A stretch of DNA of 64,000 nt from an uncultured Eudoraea sp. (GTDB lineage Bacteria; Bacteroidota; Bacteroidia; Flavobacteriales; Flavobacteriaceae). The notes under the pieces were generated by a model. That model did not search any database and had not been told where the DNA came from. It saw only the letters and a list, made by a program, of their open reading frames with translations. Numbering within the stretch: the stretch's first letter is position 1; each line of letters starts with the position of its first letter. Both the position numbers and the translations under genes were made by a program. Of the stretch, positions 17,297 through 27,157 are shown piece after piece. The stretch lies in the NCBI RefSeq assembly GCF_947260015.1, contig NZ_CAMYOM010000001.1, forward strand, positions 84,456 through 148,455. Direction: 5' to 3'.

Positions 17297-18223
17297 CTAC
17301 AATACTTGTGATTCCTGAAGCTTTTGTTGCTGTTGTTTTACGGTCAAAGTACTGCCGTCATGACTCCATCCAGGTGGGCCGAATATGTACATCAAAGCAT
17401 GAGATAACTTTTTCGACTTTTTAACATCCTTCCAGATATCCTTGTATTCATGTGTAAGTATCACCAGTGGATTATAAGAGTTTGGGGAATGAATAACACC
17501 ATATTTAATCTTTGTATCATTATCCAGTTCTTTCCATGTGCCGAAGACTTTATCAAAGATATTGAGGATTCCCCCGTGATTTTTGTCCAGATACTCTACG
17601 TTTGTAGAATGATGTACCTGATGCATCGTGTGTGTATTAAAAATCTTTTCAAGGAACCCCATTTTTGGAATATAGACAGAATGCAACTGAAATTGCCACA
17701 TAATCTCTATTCCTATACACACAATTACCATTTCTGGTGGAAAACCTAATGCGGGCATCCACATATAGAAAAAAGGTTTGTGAAAAATTGTGAACCATCC
17801 ATTGCGAACTGCGGTACCCAGGTTAAAATTATCAGAAGAATGATGGACGATATGACCTGCCCAAAATAATCTTATTTCATGGTTTGCCCTATGAAAACAA
17901 TAGTAGGTAAAATCATCGGCCAACATGCAAAGTAACCATACATACCAAGCATAGCCAAAGGACTCATACCCCAAAAGGTTAGTGCGCACTCCATTCGTAA
18001 CAGGGTTAAAAAATTCGTAAGACACCTCAAAAAGTGCTATTGCAAAGATAATTTTAAACAACGGTCCGATTATGGCAGCTCCAATGCCCATGGCACCACT
18101 GGCGAACAAATCTTTCCAGTTATATAATTGTTCGTCTCCATGTGTTTTGCTGTATATAATTTCAAAAATAATTAGGGCGATGAAACAGGGGACGCCGTAA
18201 ATCAGGGGGTTAGTAAAATCCAT
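17297..18223 (-). CDS. Sterol desaturase / fatty-acid hydroxylase family protein
   Basis: 308-residue membrane di-iron enzyme of the fatty acid hydroxylase superfamily. The eight-His pattern is visible: YYCFHRANHEIR, WAGHIVHHSSDNFN and MHQVHHSTNVEYLDKNHGG. Several hydrophobic helices precede the first His box (residues 1-100). Members hydroxylate or desaturate sterols, carotenoids or lipids; with no pathway genes adjacent, the substrate is open. It is convergent with TerC and upstream of no other gene, so it is likely monocistronic. Confidence 0.85.
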   Translation of the reverse strand: MDFTNPLIYGVPCFIALIIFEIIYSKTHGDEQLYNWKDLFASGAMGIGAAIIGPLFKIIFAIALFEVSYEFFNPVTNGVRTNLLGYESFGYAWYVWLLCMLADDFTYYCFHRANHEIRLFWAGHIVHHSSDNFNLGTAVRNGWFTIFHKPFFYMWMPALGFPPEMVIVCIGIEIMWQFQLHSVYIPKMGFLEKIFNTHTMHQVHHSTNVEYLDKNHGGILNIFDKVFGTWKELDNDTKIKYGVIHSPNSYNPLVILTHEYKDIWKDVKKSKKLSHALMYIFGPPGWSHDGSTLTVKQQQQKLQESQVL

Positions 18224-18344
18224 AAATTTGCTGAAGTTTTCTCTTTATTATTGCAAGTTTTGGTAATTATAGCCAAAACAATTATAATTACCAAGTTAAA
18301 ATTAATGCCATCCTAATTATAACCTATAAATACTTTAGATATTA

Positions 18345-21020
18345 CTAAAAAAGCTTTGTTTGCCCTTCGTCGTCTTCCTTACTTAGATTGTCTTTGGTAT
18401 TTGCCAGATTATTTTTTTTCTTAGGTTTTTTACTTATCCCTTTGGTCTCCGGAACTATATTTTCTTCATCCACTACCTCAATATCCAGGGTGTCATGAAC
18501 TTCAGGTATTTGATATGGCAAAGGCTCTAATGCATTTATTTCAAGGACTTTTTCTTTAGTTAGTTGATTCCCCATGGCAGAAATGCCTTTAACGCTAATA
18601 AACTCCTCTATATTGATTGTAAGGTTGTCTTTACGTTCTTCGCCTCGTTTTTTCGAATACACTAATTCCGCCATAGGCCGATAATCCGTAAATACTTTTT
18701 CGAGATAGGATTTTGAGTGGTCCGTAATTATTTTTTCTTCTTTGTCCCAGTTTTCTACAAGAAATCGTTTTATGTAAAACAATTCTTTTTCTCCTTCCCA
18801 GTATATTACAGATATAGGTTTGTTGGGGACCCATTTTTCCAAAACAATTATATCATCATCAAAACGCATGGTCAACTCCGGAATAACTGCTTTCAGGATT
18901 CCTTTTTGATTAATTATCAGAAGTCGGTCTTCATTCGTAAACTCACCCATCAGTTCCCCACGGTTATCCACATTCAGCCGCTGAACTGTATCGTCAAACC
19001 ATAGCTTTCGAGGTTTAAGAGTAGAAAGTCCTTTTTCTTTAAGTTCCACTCTTTTTACTGAATATTTAGTTACAATATTCCCTTTTGAAGCACGTCCCTT
19101 TATCATCACATCGGCAAAATCCAGGTCCCACTTTAATTTCTTTATGTTGCCGGCTTGCCTGAGAAGAATCGTTACCACTTCCGCTTCACCATTTGGGTTT
19201 GCGGAAAAATAACTAATATCAGAACTACTTTTACCAGCAGTAAGATCGTAAAGTTTATCACGTGTAATTCCGGTAACATTAAAGCGCTTGACATAGCTCG
19301 ATCCTCCTCTTCCATCCTTATAGATCATATTATAGGTTGTGCGCTGGTCCTTTTTCTTAAACACGGCTACGTGAATTATGTTTTTGCCAATAAATATTTT
19401 TGAATCTACCCTGGTAATCATCATATGTCCACTTTTGGTAAATACGATAATATCATCTATATCGCTACAATCTGTTACATATTCATCGCGTCTTAATGAA
19501 GTTCCAATAAAACCCTCCACTCTGTTCACATATAGCTTAGTGTTTCTGATAACCACTTTTGTTGCCTCAATATCATCAAATATTCTAATTTCAGATTTAC
19601 GCTCTCTGCCTTTGCCATATTTACTTTTTAATTCTTTAAAATATGAAATAGCGTAATCTATCAAATTAGCCAGGTGGTCTTTAGTTTTGGCAATTTTATC
19701 TTCCAGACTGTCAATATATTGTTGTGCTTTATCCAAATCAAATTTGGATATTCTTTTAATCCTGATTTCCGTAAGCCTGACAATATCTTCTTCCGTTACT
19801 CCTCTTTTGAGGTGTTTAACATGTGGCTTAAGCCCTCTATCTATGGCGCTTATGACTCCTTCCCAGGTTTCTTCTTCTTCTATGTCTCTATAGATTCGGT
19901 TTTCTATAAATATTCGTTCCAGGGACGCAAAATGCCATTGTTCCTGGAGTTCAGATAATTGTATCTCCAATTCGGCTTTTAGCATAGCAACCGTATTATC
20001 TGTAGAACGTTGAAGCATTTCTGTAACCCCTATAAATAAGGGTTTGTTGTCTTCTATAATACAACCCAAAGGAGAAATTGAAGATTCGCAGGAAGTAAAC
20101 GCGTATAAGGCATCGATGGTCTTATCTGGCGAAATACCGCCGGGCAGATGTATTAGTATCTCAACCTGTGCGGCTGTATTGTCTTCAATCTTCTTTATTT
20201 TAATCTTCCCTTTATTATTTGCTTTCAGGATTGAATCTATTAATGAAGAAGTATTTGTACCATAGGGTATTTCATTAATAACAAGTGTATTTTTATCAAG
20301 TTGTGAAATTTTAGCCCTAACCCTTACTTTGCCTCCCCTTATTCCGTCGTTGTAGTTGGTTACATCAATAATACCTGCGGTGGGGAAATCTGGAAACAAT
20401 TTAAAACGTTGACCTTTCAAATGCTTAATAGATCCAGCAATAATCTCATTAAAATTATGAGGGAGAATCTTAGTAGACAAGCCAACTGCAATTCCTTCTG
20501 CTCCCTGAGCCAGTAATAGCGGAAATTTCACCGGAAGATTTACAGGTTCTTTCCTTCTGCCATCATAAGATGACTGCCAATCTGTGATTTTTGGGCTAAA
20601 TACTACCTCTAATGCAAATTTGGATAGTCGGGCTTCGATATAACGGGATGCCGCAGCCCCATCGCCCGTTAAAATATTCCCCCAATTCCCTTGAGTATCA
20701 ATAAGTAATTCTTTCTGGCCTATCTGCACCATAGCATCCGCTATACTCGCATCACCGTGCGGGTGATATTGCATTGTATGTCCGACTACATTAGCAACCT
20801 TATTATACCTTCCATCATCCAACTCCTTAAGCGCATGCATAATTCTACGCTGCACGGGCTTAAAGCCGTCCTCAATAGCCGGTACCGCCCTTTCTAAAAT
20901 CACATAAGAAGCATAGTCTAAAAACCAATCCTTATACATGCCCGTAACCCGGGTAAGAGCCTCCTGGCCATTACCATGGTCTTCTTCATGTGCTTCACTT
21001 GCTTCGTCACTCTCCTCCAT
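18345..21020 (-). CDS. parC: DNA topoisomerase IV subunit A
   Basis: 891-residue type IIA topoisomerase breakage-reunion subunit. Near the N terminus are YASYVILERAVPAIEDGFKP, QRRIMHALKEL, YHPHGDASIADAMV and GDGAAASRYIEARL, where the catalytic Tyr is about residue 127. A coiled-coil tower region follows and then a degenerate C-terminal β-pinwheel; no GyrA box (QRRGGKG) is seen, which favours topoisomerase IV over gyrase. The tail is Lys/Asp-rich. The gene begins 31 bp after parE on the same strand, so both subunits are made from one transcript. Confidence 0.9.
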   Translation of the reverse strand: MEESDEASEAHEEDHGNGQEALTRVTGMYKDWFLDYASYVILERAVPAIEDGFKPVQRRIMHALKELDDGRYNKVANVVGHTMQYHPHGDASIADAMVQIGQKELLIDTQGNWGNILTGDGAAASRYIEARLSKFALEVVFSPKITDWQSSYDGRRKEPVNLPVKFPLLLAQGAEGIAVGLSTKILPHNFNEIIAGSIKHLKGQRFKLFPDFPTAGIIDVTNYNDGIRGGKVRVRAKISQLDKNTLVINEIPYGTNTSSLIDSILKANNKGKIKIKKIEDNTAAQVEILIHLPGGISPDKTIDALYAFTSCESSISPLGCIIEDNKPLFIGVTEMLQRSTDNTVAMLKAELEIQLSELQEQWHFASLERIFIENRIYRDIEEEETWEGVISAIDRGLKPHVKHLKRGVTEEDIVRLTEIRIKRISKFDLDKAQQYIDSLEDKIAKTKDHLANLIDYAISYFKELKSKYGKGRERKSEIRIFDDIEATKVVIRNTKLYVNRVEGFIGTSLRRDEYVTDCSDIDDIIVFTKSGHMMITRVDSKIFIGKNIIHVAVFKKKDQRTTYNMIYKDGRGGSSYVKRFNVTGITRDKLYDLTAGKSSSDISYFSANPNGEAEVVTILLRQAGNIKKLKWDLDFADVMIKGRASKGNIVTKYSVKRVELKEKGLSTLKPRKLWFDDTVQRLNVDNRGELMGEFTNEDRLLIINQKGILKAVIPELTMRFDDDIIVLEKWVPNKPISVIYWEGEKELFYIKRFLVENWDKEEKIITDHSKSYLEKVFTDYRPMAELVYSKKRGEERKDNLTINIEEFISVKGISAMGNQLTKEKVLEINALEPLPYQIPEVHDTLDIEVVDEENIVPETKGISKKPKKKNNLANTKDNLSKEDDEGQTKLF

Positions 21021-21051
21021 AAAGAAAGATTAGTATTAATCTAATATATAG

Positions 21052-22905
21052 TTAATTATTTTCTATTAAATCAACCTCTACTTTAAGGTTATTAATAATA
21101 AATTCCTGGCGGTTCGGAGTATTTTTTCCCATATAAAACTTTAAAAGTTCTTCAATAGACAAAGCTTTATCCAGCATAACCGGCTCTAAACGTATGTCAT
21201 CTCCAATAAAGTGTTTAAACTCATCCGGCGAAATTTCACCCAATCCTTTAAAACGTGTTATTTCCGGTTTTCCGGTCAACTTGGTTATTGCTTCATTCTT
21301 TTCGTCCTGACTGTAGCAATAAAACGTTTCTTTTTTATTTCTTACCCTAAACAAGGGTGTCTGTAAAATATATAAATGATTCTCCTTTATTAATTCAGGG
21401 AAAAACTGAAGAAAAAACGTAATAAGTAATAATCGGATATGCATCCCATCTACATCGGCATCAGTAGCTATTACAATATTGTTATAACGCAAATCCTCCA
21501 TGGACTCTTCTATATTCAGAGCAGCCTGAAGCAGATTGAATTCTTCATTTTCGTAGACTATTTTTTTAGACATGCCATAAGAGTTCAGGGGTTTGCCCCG
21601 AAGACTAAAAACGGCTTGTGTATTTACATCTCTCGATTTAGTTATGGACCCTGAAGCTGAATCCCCCTCCGTAATAAACAAAGTTGATTCTAATCGCCTT
21701 TCGCTTTTCATATCTCCCAGATGCAACCTGCAATCACGTAATTTCTTGTTGTGCAGACTTGCTTTTTTTGCTCTTTCCCGTGCCAGCTTGCGTATTCCCG
21801 AAAGTTCTTTTCGTTCGTTCTCGGCCTGAACAATTTTACGCTGTATTTTCTCCGCGGTTTCCGCGTTTTTATGCAAGTAGTTATCGAGCTGTTTCCCAAT
21901 AAAATCGTTGATATATGTTCTTACAGTTGGGAATGAACCTCCCATATCTGTTGAACCCAACTTGGTTTTGGTCTGACTTTCAAAAACAGGCTCCATCACC
22001 TTGATAGAGATCGCTGAAATTATTGATTTTCGAATATCGGAAGCGTCATAATTCTTACCGTAGTAGTCTCTTATTGTTTTTACAATGGCTTCTCTGAAAG
22101 CGGATTGATGCGTACCACCCTGCGTAGTATGCTGACCATTAACAAAAGAGTGGTATTCCTCACTATACTGTGTTTTACTATGTGTAATAGCCACTTCAAT
22201 ATCATTCCCTTTTAAGTGAATTATTGGGTACAATAAATTCTCTTGGGTATTATTGTCCTCCAGTAAATCTTTAAGTCCATTTTCGGAAAAGAATTTTTCT
22301 CCATTAAAAACAATTGTAAGCCCACGGTTAAGATATACGTAATTTTTGAGCATGCGTTCTACATACTCATTTCTATATTTGTATTTTTTAAATATAACCT
22401 CATCAGGGATAAATGAAATCTTGGTGCCTCTTCTCCTGGAAGTTTCTTCCAAAAGTTCTTCATTTACTAATTCTCCGGTTTCAAATTCAGCAGATTTGGA
22501 TTTGCCATCTCTGTTTGACTCTACTTTGAAATACGCGGATAAGGCATTAACTGCCTTTGTTCCAACCCCGTTAAGACCAACAGATTTTTTAAAGGCACGT
22601 GTATCGTATTTACCTCCGGTATTCATTTTGGAGACCACATCAACCACCTTGCCCAATGGAATACCCCGGCCATAGTCCCTAACGGTTACTTTTTCACCTT
22701 GAATAGAAATGTCTATGGTTTTTCCGGCACCCATGACAAATTCATCAATACAATTGTCTATAGTTTCTTTTAGTAAGATATATATGCCGTCATCAGCAGA
22801 AGATCCATCACCAAGTTTTCCAATATACATACCTGGACGAAGGCGAATATGCTCCTTCCAGTCAAGGGATCTTATGTTATCTTCGGTATATTGTGACTCT
22901 GCCAT
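21052..22905 (-). CDS. parE: DNA topoisomerase IV subunit B
   Basis: 617-residue ATPase/TOPRIM subunit. The GHKL ATPase site is seen in [28 protein letters not shown] and [15 protein letters not shown]; the TOPRIM domain has [13 protein letters not shown] (catalytic Glu) and [18 protein letters not shown] (DxD for Mg2+). QLDNYL and [12 protein letters not shown] are also typical. It works with ParC to decatenate daughter chromosomes. First gene of the parE-parC unit; no clear TAnnTTTG promoter is visible directly upstream. Confidence 0.93.
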   Translation of the reverse strand: MAESQYTEDNIRSLDWKEHIRLRPGMYIGKLGDGSSADDGIYILLKETIDNCIDEFVMGAGKTIDISIQGEKVTVRDYGRGIPLGKVVDVVSKMNTGGKYDTRAFKKSVGLNGVGTKAVNALSAYFKVESNRDGKSKSAEFETGELVNEELLEETSRRRGTKISFIPDEVIFKKYKYRNEYVERMLKNYVYLNRGLTIVFNGEKFFSENGLKDLLEDNNTQENLLYPIIHLKGNDIEVAITHSKTQYSEEYHSFVNGQHTTQGGTHQSAFREAIVKTIRDYYGKNYDASDIRKSIISAISIKVMEPVFESQTKTKLGSTDMGGSFPTVRTYINDFIGKQLDNYLHKNAETAEKIQRKIVQAENERKELSGIRKLARERAKKASLHNKKLRDCRLHLGDMKSERRLESTLFITEGDSASGSITKSRDVNTQAVFSLRGKPLNSYGMSKKIVYENEEFNLLQAALNIEESMEDLRYNNIVIATDADVDGMHIRLLLITFFLQFFPELIKENHLYILQTPLFRVRNKKETFYCYSQDEKNEAITKLTGKPEITRFKGLGEISPDEFKHFIGDDIRLEPVMLDKALSIEELLKFYMGKNTPNRQEFIINNLKVEVDLIENN

Positions 22906-23054
22906 GATATTTGGGGATTACCTATGCTAATATAAAGTTTCAAGGCAGAAATCAAAATGTGCACTATAGAAAGTAATTAACAATAAAACAGCATGTATTG
23001 TTGATAGCGAGATTATAGTTCCGGTCAAAATGACAAATCGAGTGATAGGGCCTC

Positions 23055-24149
23055 TTAAACATTAAACCTAAAATGCATAACATCACCGTCCTTTATTACG
23101 TACTCTTTTCCTTCAACACGCATTTTCCCAGCTTCCTTGACTTTTGTTTCACTTCCATAGGCAATGTAGTCATTATATGAAATGACCTCAGCCCGAATAA
23201 ATCCTTTTTCAAAATCTGTATGGATAACCCCTGCTCCTTGCGGTGCCGTGGAGCCTACCTTTATAGTCCAGGCCCTAACTTCTTTGACCCCTGCTGTAAA
23301 ATAGGTTTGAAGGTGCAACAGGGAATAAGCTGCTCGTATCATTTTAGCCGAACCCGCCTCTGTCAACCCTAAATCTTCTAAAAACATTTGTCGCTCTTCG
23401 TAAGTATCTAATTCCGTAATGTCTGCTTCAGTGCCTACAGCCAGAACAATTACCTCTGCCTGCTCATCTGCAACGGCAGCTTTTACCTGATCTACATAAT
23501 TATTTCCTGAGATCGCAGACGCTTCATCTACATTACAGATATAAAGAACTGGTTTGTCTGTAATAAACTGCAAAGGTTTTATAAAATCATTTCGATCATC
23601 ATCTTTAAAAGCCAAAGCGCGCACAGATTTACCGGTTTCTAATCCTTCTTTTACCGCTTGCAAGACCAAGGCTTCTTTTTGAGCCTCTTTATTGCCTGTT
23701 CTGGCAGCTCTATTTACCTTGTCTAACTTCTTTTCAACCGTTTCCAGGTCTTTTAGCTGTAATTCCATATCTATAGTCTCTTTATCCCTAATAGGATCTA
23801 TAGACCCATCCACATGAACTACATTGTCATTATCAAAACAGCGTAAAACATGTAAAATAGCATCGGTTTCCCGTATGTTAGCTAAAAATTGATTCCCTAA
23901 ACCTTCTCCTTTGCTTGCTCCTTTTACCAGTCCGGCGATGTCTACAATATCCACAGTAGCGGGAATAACCCTTTCAGGATTAACCAGTTCTTCCAATTTT
24001 TCTAACCTAAAATCAGGTACGTTGACCACACCAATATTAGGTTCAATCGTGCAAAACGGAAAATTTGCACTTTGCGCCTTTGCATTGGATAAACAATTAA
24101 AAAGAGTTGACTTGCCAACATTAGGGAGTCCTACAATACCTGCTTTCAT
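23055..24149 (-). CDS. ychF: Redox-regulated ATPase YchF (Obg family)
   Basis: 364 residues, the standard length. Walker A is GLPNVGKSTLFNCLSN at the N terminus, switch I NFPFCTIEPN, Walker B DIVDIAGLVKGASKGEGLGNQFL, and the specificity motif region YICNVDE. The C terminus is the TGS-like domain (VRAWTIKVGSTAPQGAGVIH, FEKGFIRAEVI, GKEYVIKDGDVMHFRFNV). This ribosome-associated P-loop protein hydrolyses ATP and has a role in translation and oxidative stress. A TATATTTG -7 box lies about 58 bp upstream (24207-24214). Confidence 0.95.
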   Translation of the reverse strand: MKAGIVGLPNVGKSTLFNCLSNAKAQSANFPFCTIEPNIGVVNVPDFRLEKLEELVNPERVIPATVDIVDIAGLVKGASKGEGLGNQFLANIRETDAILHVLRCFDNDNVVHVDGSIDPIRDKETIDMELQLKDLETVEKKLDKVNRAARTGNKEAQKEALVLQAVKEGLETGKSVRALAFKDDDRNDFIKPLQFITDKPVLYICNVDEASAISGNNYVDQVKAAVADEQAEVIVLAVGTEADITELDTYEERQMFLEDLGLTEAGSAKMIRAAYSLLHLQTYFTAGVKEVRAWTIKVGSTAPQGAGVIHTDFEKGFIRAEVISYNDYIAYGSETKVKEAGKMRVEGKEYVIKDGDVMHFRFNV

Positions 24150-24253
24150 CTATTATATCTTAGAAACATCCTGGCAAGTTAAAACCAGCTTACCATATTT
24201 TGGGTGCAAATATAGTTTTTACCGGTATATTTAGAATCATTTAAACTGCCATT

Positions 24254-24436
24254 ATGAAGAAAATTACCATTCAGGGAATTTTATATGATGAGAAGTCGTC
24301 TTTTTTAAAAAGTCCTATTCTGTGAGCCGATATTGTGGAATATAATCTAACCCGTGATATAAACGATATGACAGCTATGGTTTGTGCAAAACTATTTAGA
24401 GAAATAATCTCGAAAATGATCGAGAACAACCCATAG
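24254..24436 (+). pseudogene. Agmatinase/arginase-family remnant (N and C termini only)
   Basis: A 61-codon frame that starts with ATG, has one TGA at 24323-24325 and ends at TAG. Before the stop it reads KKITIQGILYDEKSSFLK, the N-terminal β-strand and DEKSS motif of the agmatinase family; directly after it reads ADIVEYNLTRDINDMTA then VCAKLFREIISKM, the family's C terminus. All central residues, including the metal-binding Asp/His motifs, are missing, so roughly 250 codons have been deleted, and the remaining ends stay in the same frame. It cannot encode an active enzyme. The ORF track only lists an antisense shadow here. Identification is by motif recall, strong for both ends. Confidence 0.7.
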
Positions 24437-24445
24437 AATACTAAT

Positions 24446-24811
<366 letters not shown>

Positions 24812-24839
24812 TTAATATGCAATATACTTGCCCTGATTG

Positions 24840-24870
24840 TTGCTACAATGCCCCGGCATGCATATTTTTG
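24840..24870 (+). promoter_or_regulatory. Promoter of acyl-CoA reductase gene
   Basis: TTG (24840-24842), 20 nt, TATTTTTG (24863-24870), an exact fit to the Bacteroidota consensus. The expected start point is about 30 bp before the ATG at 24909, which supports that start over the track's 24837. Confidence 0.6.
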
Positions 24871-24872
24871 CG

Positions 24873-24903
24873 CAAAGGTATATCCTTATACACTATTGCA
24901 CAA
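24873..24903 (-). promoter_or_regulatory. Promoter of ferredoxin gene
   Basis: On the minus strand TTG (24901-24903), 20 nt, TACCTTTG (24873-24880). The -7 box lies 2 bp from the -7 box of the divergent acyl-CoA reductase promoter, so one polymerase would exclude the other. Confidence 0.6.
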
Positions 24904-24908
24904 ATATA

Positions 24909-25970
24909 ATGGCCACACTGGAGCAGAGATTTAAAGCTTTTGTCAAGCTTGGAGAGTTTTTTTTAAATTTCACGAAAACTTCATCGGATAATTTAAGTTC
25001 TGTAGATCATAACAATGAATGGTATTCAAAATTTGAGAGTGCTATCACTTTAGCAGGCCATAAAAATGGTTGGTTTACAAGACAACAGCTGATGTTCGCC
25101 ATAAGTACATGGGCGGAACAGCTTAAAGAAAAAAACCTCAATGAATGGTTATATCCTTATCCTCTCGAGAATAATACTCATAAAATTGTTGCTATAATAA
25201 TGGCCGGAAATATTCCACTGGTGGGCTTTCACGATTTTGTTGCTACGCTTATAAGTGGGAACCAGGTTTTAGTAAAATGCTCCTCTAATGACAATATACT
25301 CTTACCATTTATTGCGAATTACTTAAAACATATTGAACCGGGGCTGATTTCTGAAATAGAGTTTAGTGAAGGAAAGCTAAACAAATTTGACGTTGTTATC
25401 GCAACAGGAAGTAATAATACGGCTCGCTATTTTGAACATTACTTTGGCAATAAACCCAATATCATAAGAAAAAACAGAAACTCCATTGCCATACTTACAG
25501 GAGAGGAAACTAAAGAACAACTTAATGAGCTCGGCGAAGATATATTCCGTTATTACGGATTAGGGTGCCGAAATGTTTCCAAATTATTCGTCCCTATGGA
25601 CTATAATTTTGATGCTTTTTTTAAAAGTATAAATACTTATCAAAGCCTAATTGACCAAAATAAGTATGCCAATAATTATGATTATAATAAGGCTGTTTAT
25701 TTGATGAGTGAATTCAAATTTCTAGACAATGGTTTTTTCTTACTAAAAGAAGATGCAGCGTACGCCTCACCTATAGGCACGGCTTTTTACGAAAGATATA
25801 ACACTACTGAAGAATTGAGAAAAATACTTCTTAGGGATTCTGACCAGATTCAATGTATTATTGGAAGTGATATAATTGAAAATTCACTGCCGTTTGGTAA
25901 AACCCAAAAACCAGACTTATGGGATTATGCCGATGGAATAGATACTGTTGAATTCCTGTTAAAAACATAA
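24909..25970 (+). CDS. LuxC-like acyl-CoA reductase
   Basis: 353-residue member of the acyl-CoA reductase (LuxC) family, which reduces activated acyl groups to aldehydes with NADPH. Motifs are IIMAGNIPLVGFHDFVATLISG, KCSSNDNILLPF, VIATGSNNTARYFEHYFG, and GLGCRNVSKLF with the likely nucleophilic Cys. The ORF track begins at 24837, but the promoter and the natural N terminus MATLEQRFKAFVKLG point to ATG 24909. In Flavobacteriaceae this gene commonly stands next to the ferredoxin and serC-serA as here. Natural substrate unknown. Confidence 0.85.
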   Translation: MATLEQRFKAFVKLGEFFLNFTKTSSDNLSSVDHNNEWYSKFESAITLAGHKNGWFTRQQLMFAISTWAEQLKEKNLNEWLYPYPLENNTHKIVAIIMAGNIPLVGFHDFVATLISGNQVLVKCSSNDNILLPFIANYLKHIEPGLISEIEFSEGKLNKFDVVIATGSNNTARYFEHYFGNKPNIIRKNRNSIAILTGEETKEQLNELGEDIFRYYGLGCRNVSKLFVPMDYNFDAFFKSINTYQSLIDQNKYANNYDYNKAVYLMSEFKFLDNGFFLLKEDAAYASPIGTAFYERYNTTEELRKILLRDSDQIQCIIGSDIIENSLPFGKTQKPDLWDYADGIDTVEFLLKT

Positions 25971-26046
25971 TAGAAATAATCTATATTACTGATTAGTTTT
26001 TCGTTATTATTTAGGACCTTTAGATCTTCAAAAAAATAAGTTAAAG

Positions 26047-27111
26047 ATGAAAAAACATAATTTTAGTGCAGGCCCATGTATATTGCCAAAAGAAGTGATG
26101 CAAAAGGCGTCAGAAGCAGTGGTTGAATTAGATGGTATTGGTCTTTCTCTTATTGAAATTTCACATCGAAGCAAAGAATTTGTTGCTGTTATGGAAAAAG
26201 CAAGGTCTTTGGCTCTTGAACTTTTAGGGCTTGAAGGAAAAGGATATAAGGCTTTATATCTCCAGGGAGGTGCAAGTCTGGAGTTTCTTATGGTGGCTTA
26301 TAACTTTTTGGAAAACAAGGCTGGTTATATCAATACAGGCACATGGAGTTCTAAAGCAATCAAGGAGGCAAAGCTATTTGGTAATGTTATAGAGGTTGCT
26401 TCTTCTAAAGACAAGAATTTCAATTATATCCCCAGAGGTTATGTCGTTCCGAATGACCTCGATTACCTGCACCTGACTTCTAATAATACCATTTTCGGGA
26501 CACAGATAAAGGAATTTCCTGATACTAAAGTTCCTTTAATTTGCGATATGAGTTCCGATATTTTCTCAAGACAAATGGATTTTTCCAAATTTGATCTTAT
26601 CTATGCCGGAGCACAAAAAAATATGGGCCCTGCGGGCGCAACACTGGTTATTATTAAGGATGATATACTTGGACAAGTATCCAGACAAATTCCTTCCATG
26701 TTGGATTACCAGGTTCATTTGAGTAAGGATAGTATGTATAATACCCCGTCAGTGTTTGCAGTGTATGTATCCATGCTTACGCTTCAATGGTTGAAAGATT
26801 TAGGAGGAATAACTGCCATGGAAGAAATCAATGATAAAAAAGCCAGTCTCATTTACTCTGAGATTGACCTTAATCCGTTGTTTAATGGATTTGCGAAAAA
26901 AGAAGATCGCTCAAATATGAATGCCACATTCACATTAACTGATGAATCACTTAAAGATACCTTTGACGAAATGTGGAAAGAAGCAGGAATTAATGGATTA
27001 AACGGTCATAGATCCGTAGGCGGCTATCGCGCATCAATGTATAATGCCCTTCCATTGGAAAGTGTGGGTGTTTTAGTTGATGTAATGAGTGATCTGGAAA
27101 GAAAAGGTTAA
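26047..27111 (+). CDS. serC: Phosphoserine aminotransferase
   Basis: 354-residue PLP enzyme converting 3-phosphohydroxypyruvate and glutamate to phosphoserine. It starts MKKHNFSAGPCILPKEV, characteristic of SerC, then GIGLSLIEISHRSKEF, LYLQGGASLEFLMVAYNFL, YINTGTWSSKAIKEAK, CDMSSDIFSR, and the PLP-Lys in YAGAQKNMGPAGATLV. The C terminus has GLNGHRSVGGYRASMYNALP. It precedes serA by 46 bp in a two-gene serine-biosynthesis unit, about 76 bp after the acyl-CoA reductase. Confidence 0.95.
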   Translation: MKKHNFSAGPCILPKEVMQKASEAVVELDGIGLSLIEISHRSKEFVAVMEKARSLALELLGLEGKGYKALYLQGGASLEFLMVAYNFLENKAGYINTGTWSSKAIKEAKLFGNVIEVASSKDKNFNYIPRGYVVPNDLDYLHLTSNNTIFGTQIKEFPDTKVPLICDMSSDIFSRQMDFSKFDLIYAGAQKNMGPAGATLVIIKDDILGQVSRQIPSMLDYQVHLSKDSMYNTPSVFAVYVSMLTLQWLKDLGGITAMEEINDKKASLIYSEIDLNPLFNGFAKKEDRSNMNATFTLTDESLKDTFDEMWKEAGINGLNGHRSVGGYRASMYNALPLESVGVLVDVMSDLERKG

Positions 27112-27157
27112 TTACTGTATTATAGAACCAAATAAATTTAAACTTAGACCTCAGAGG

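Noticed and set aside
18631-19958. Several plus-strand ORFs of 67-95 residues inside parC
   Set aside because: Antisense shadows; all are Phe/Tyr/Ser-rich reflections of the AT-rich coding strand.
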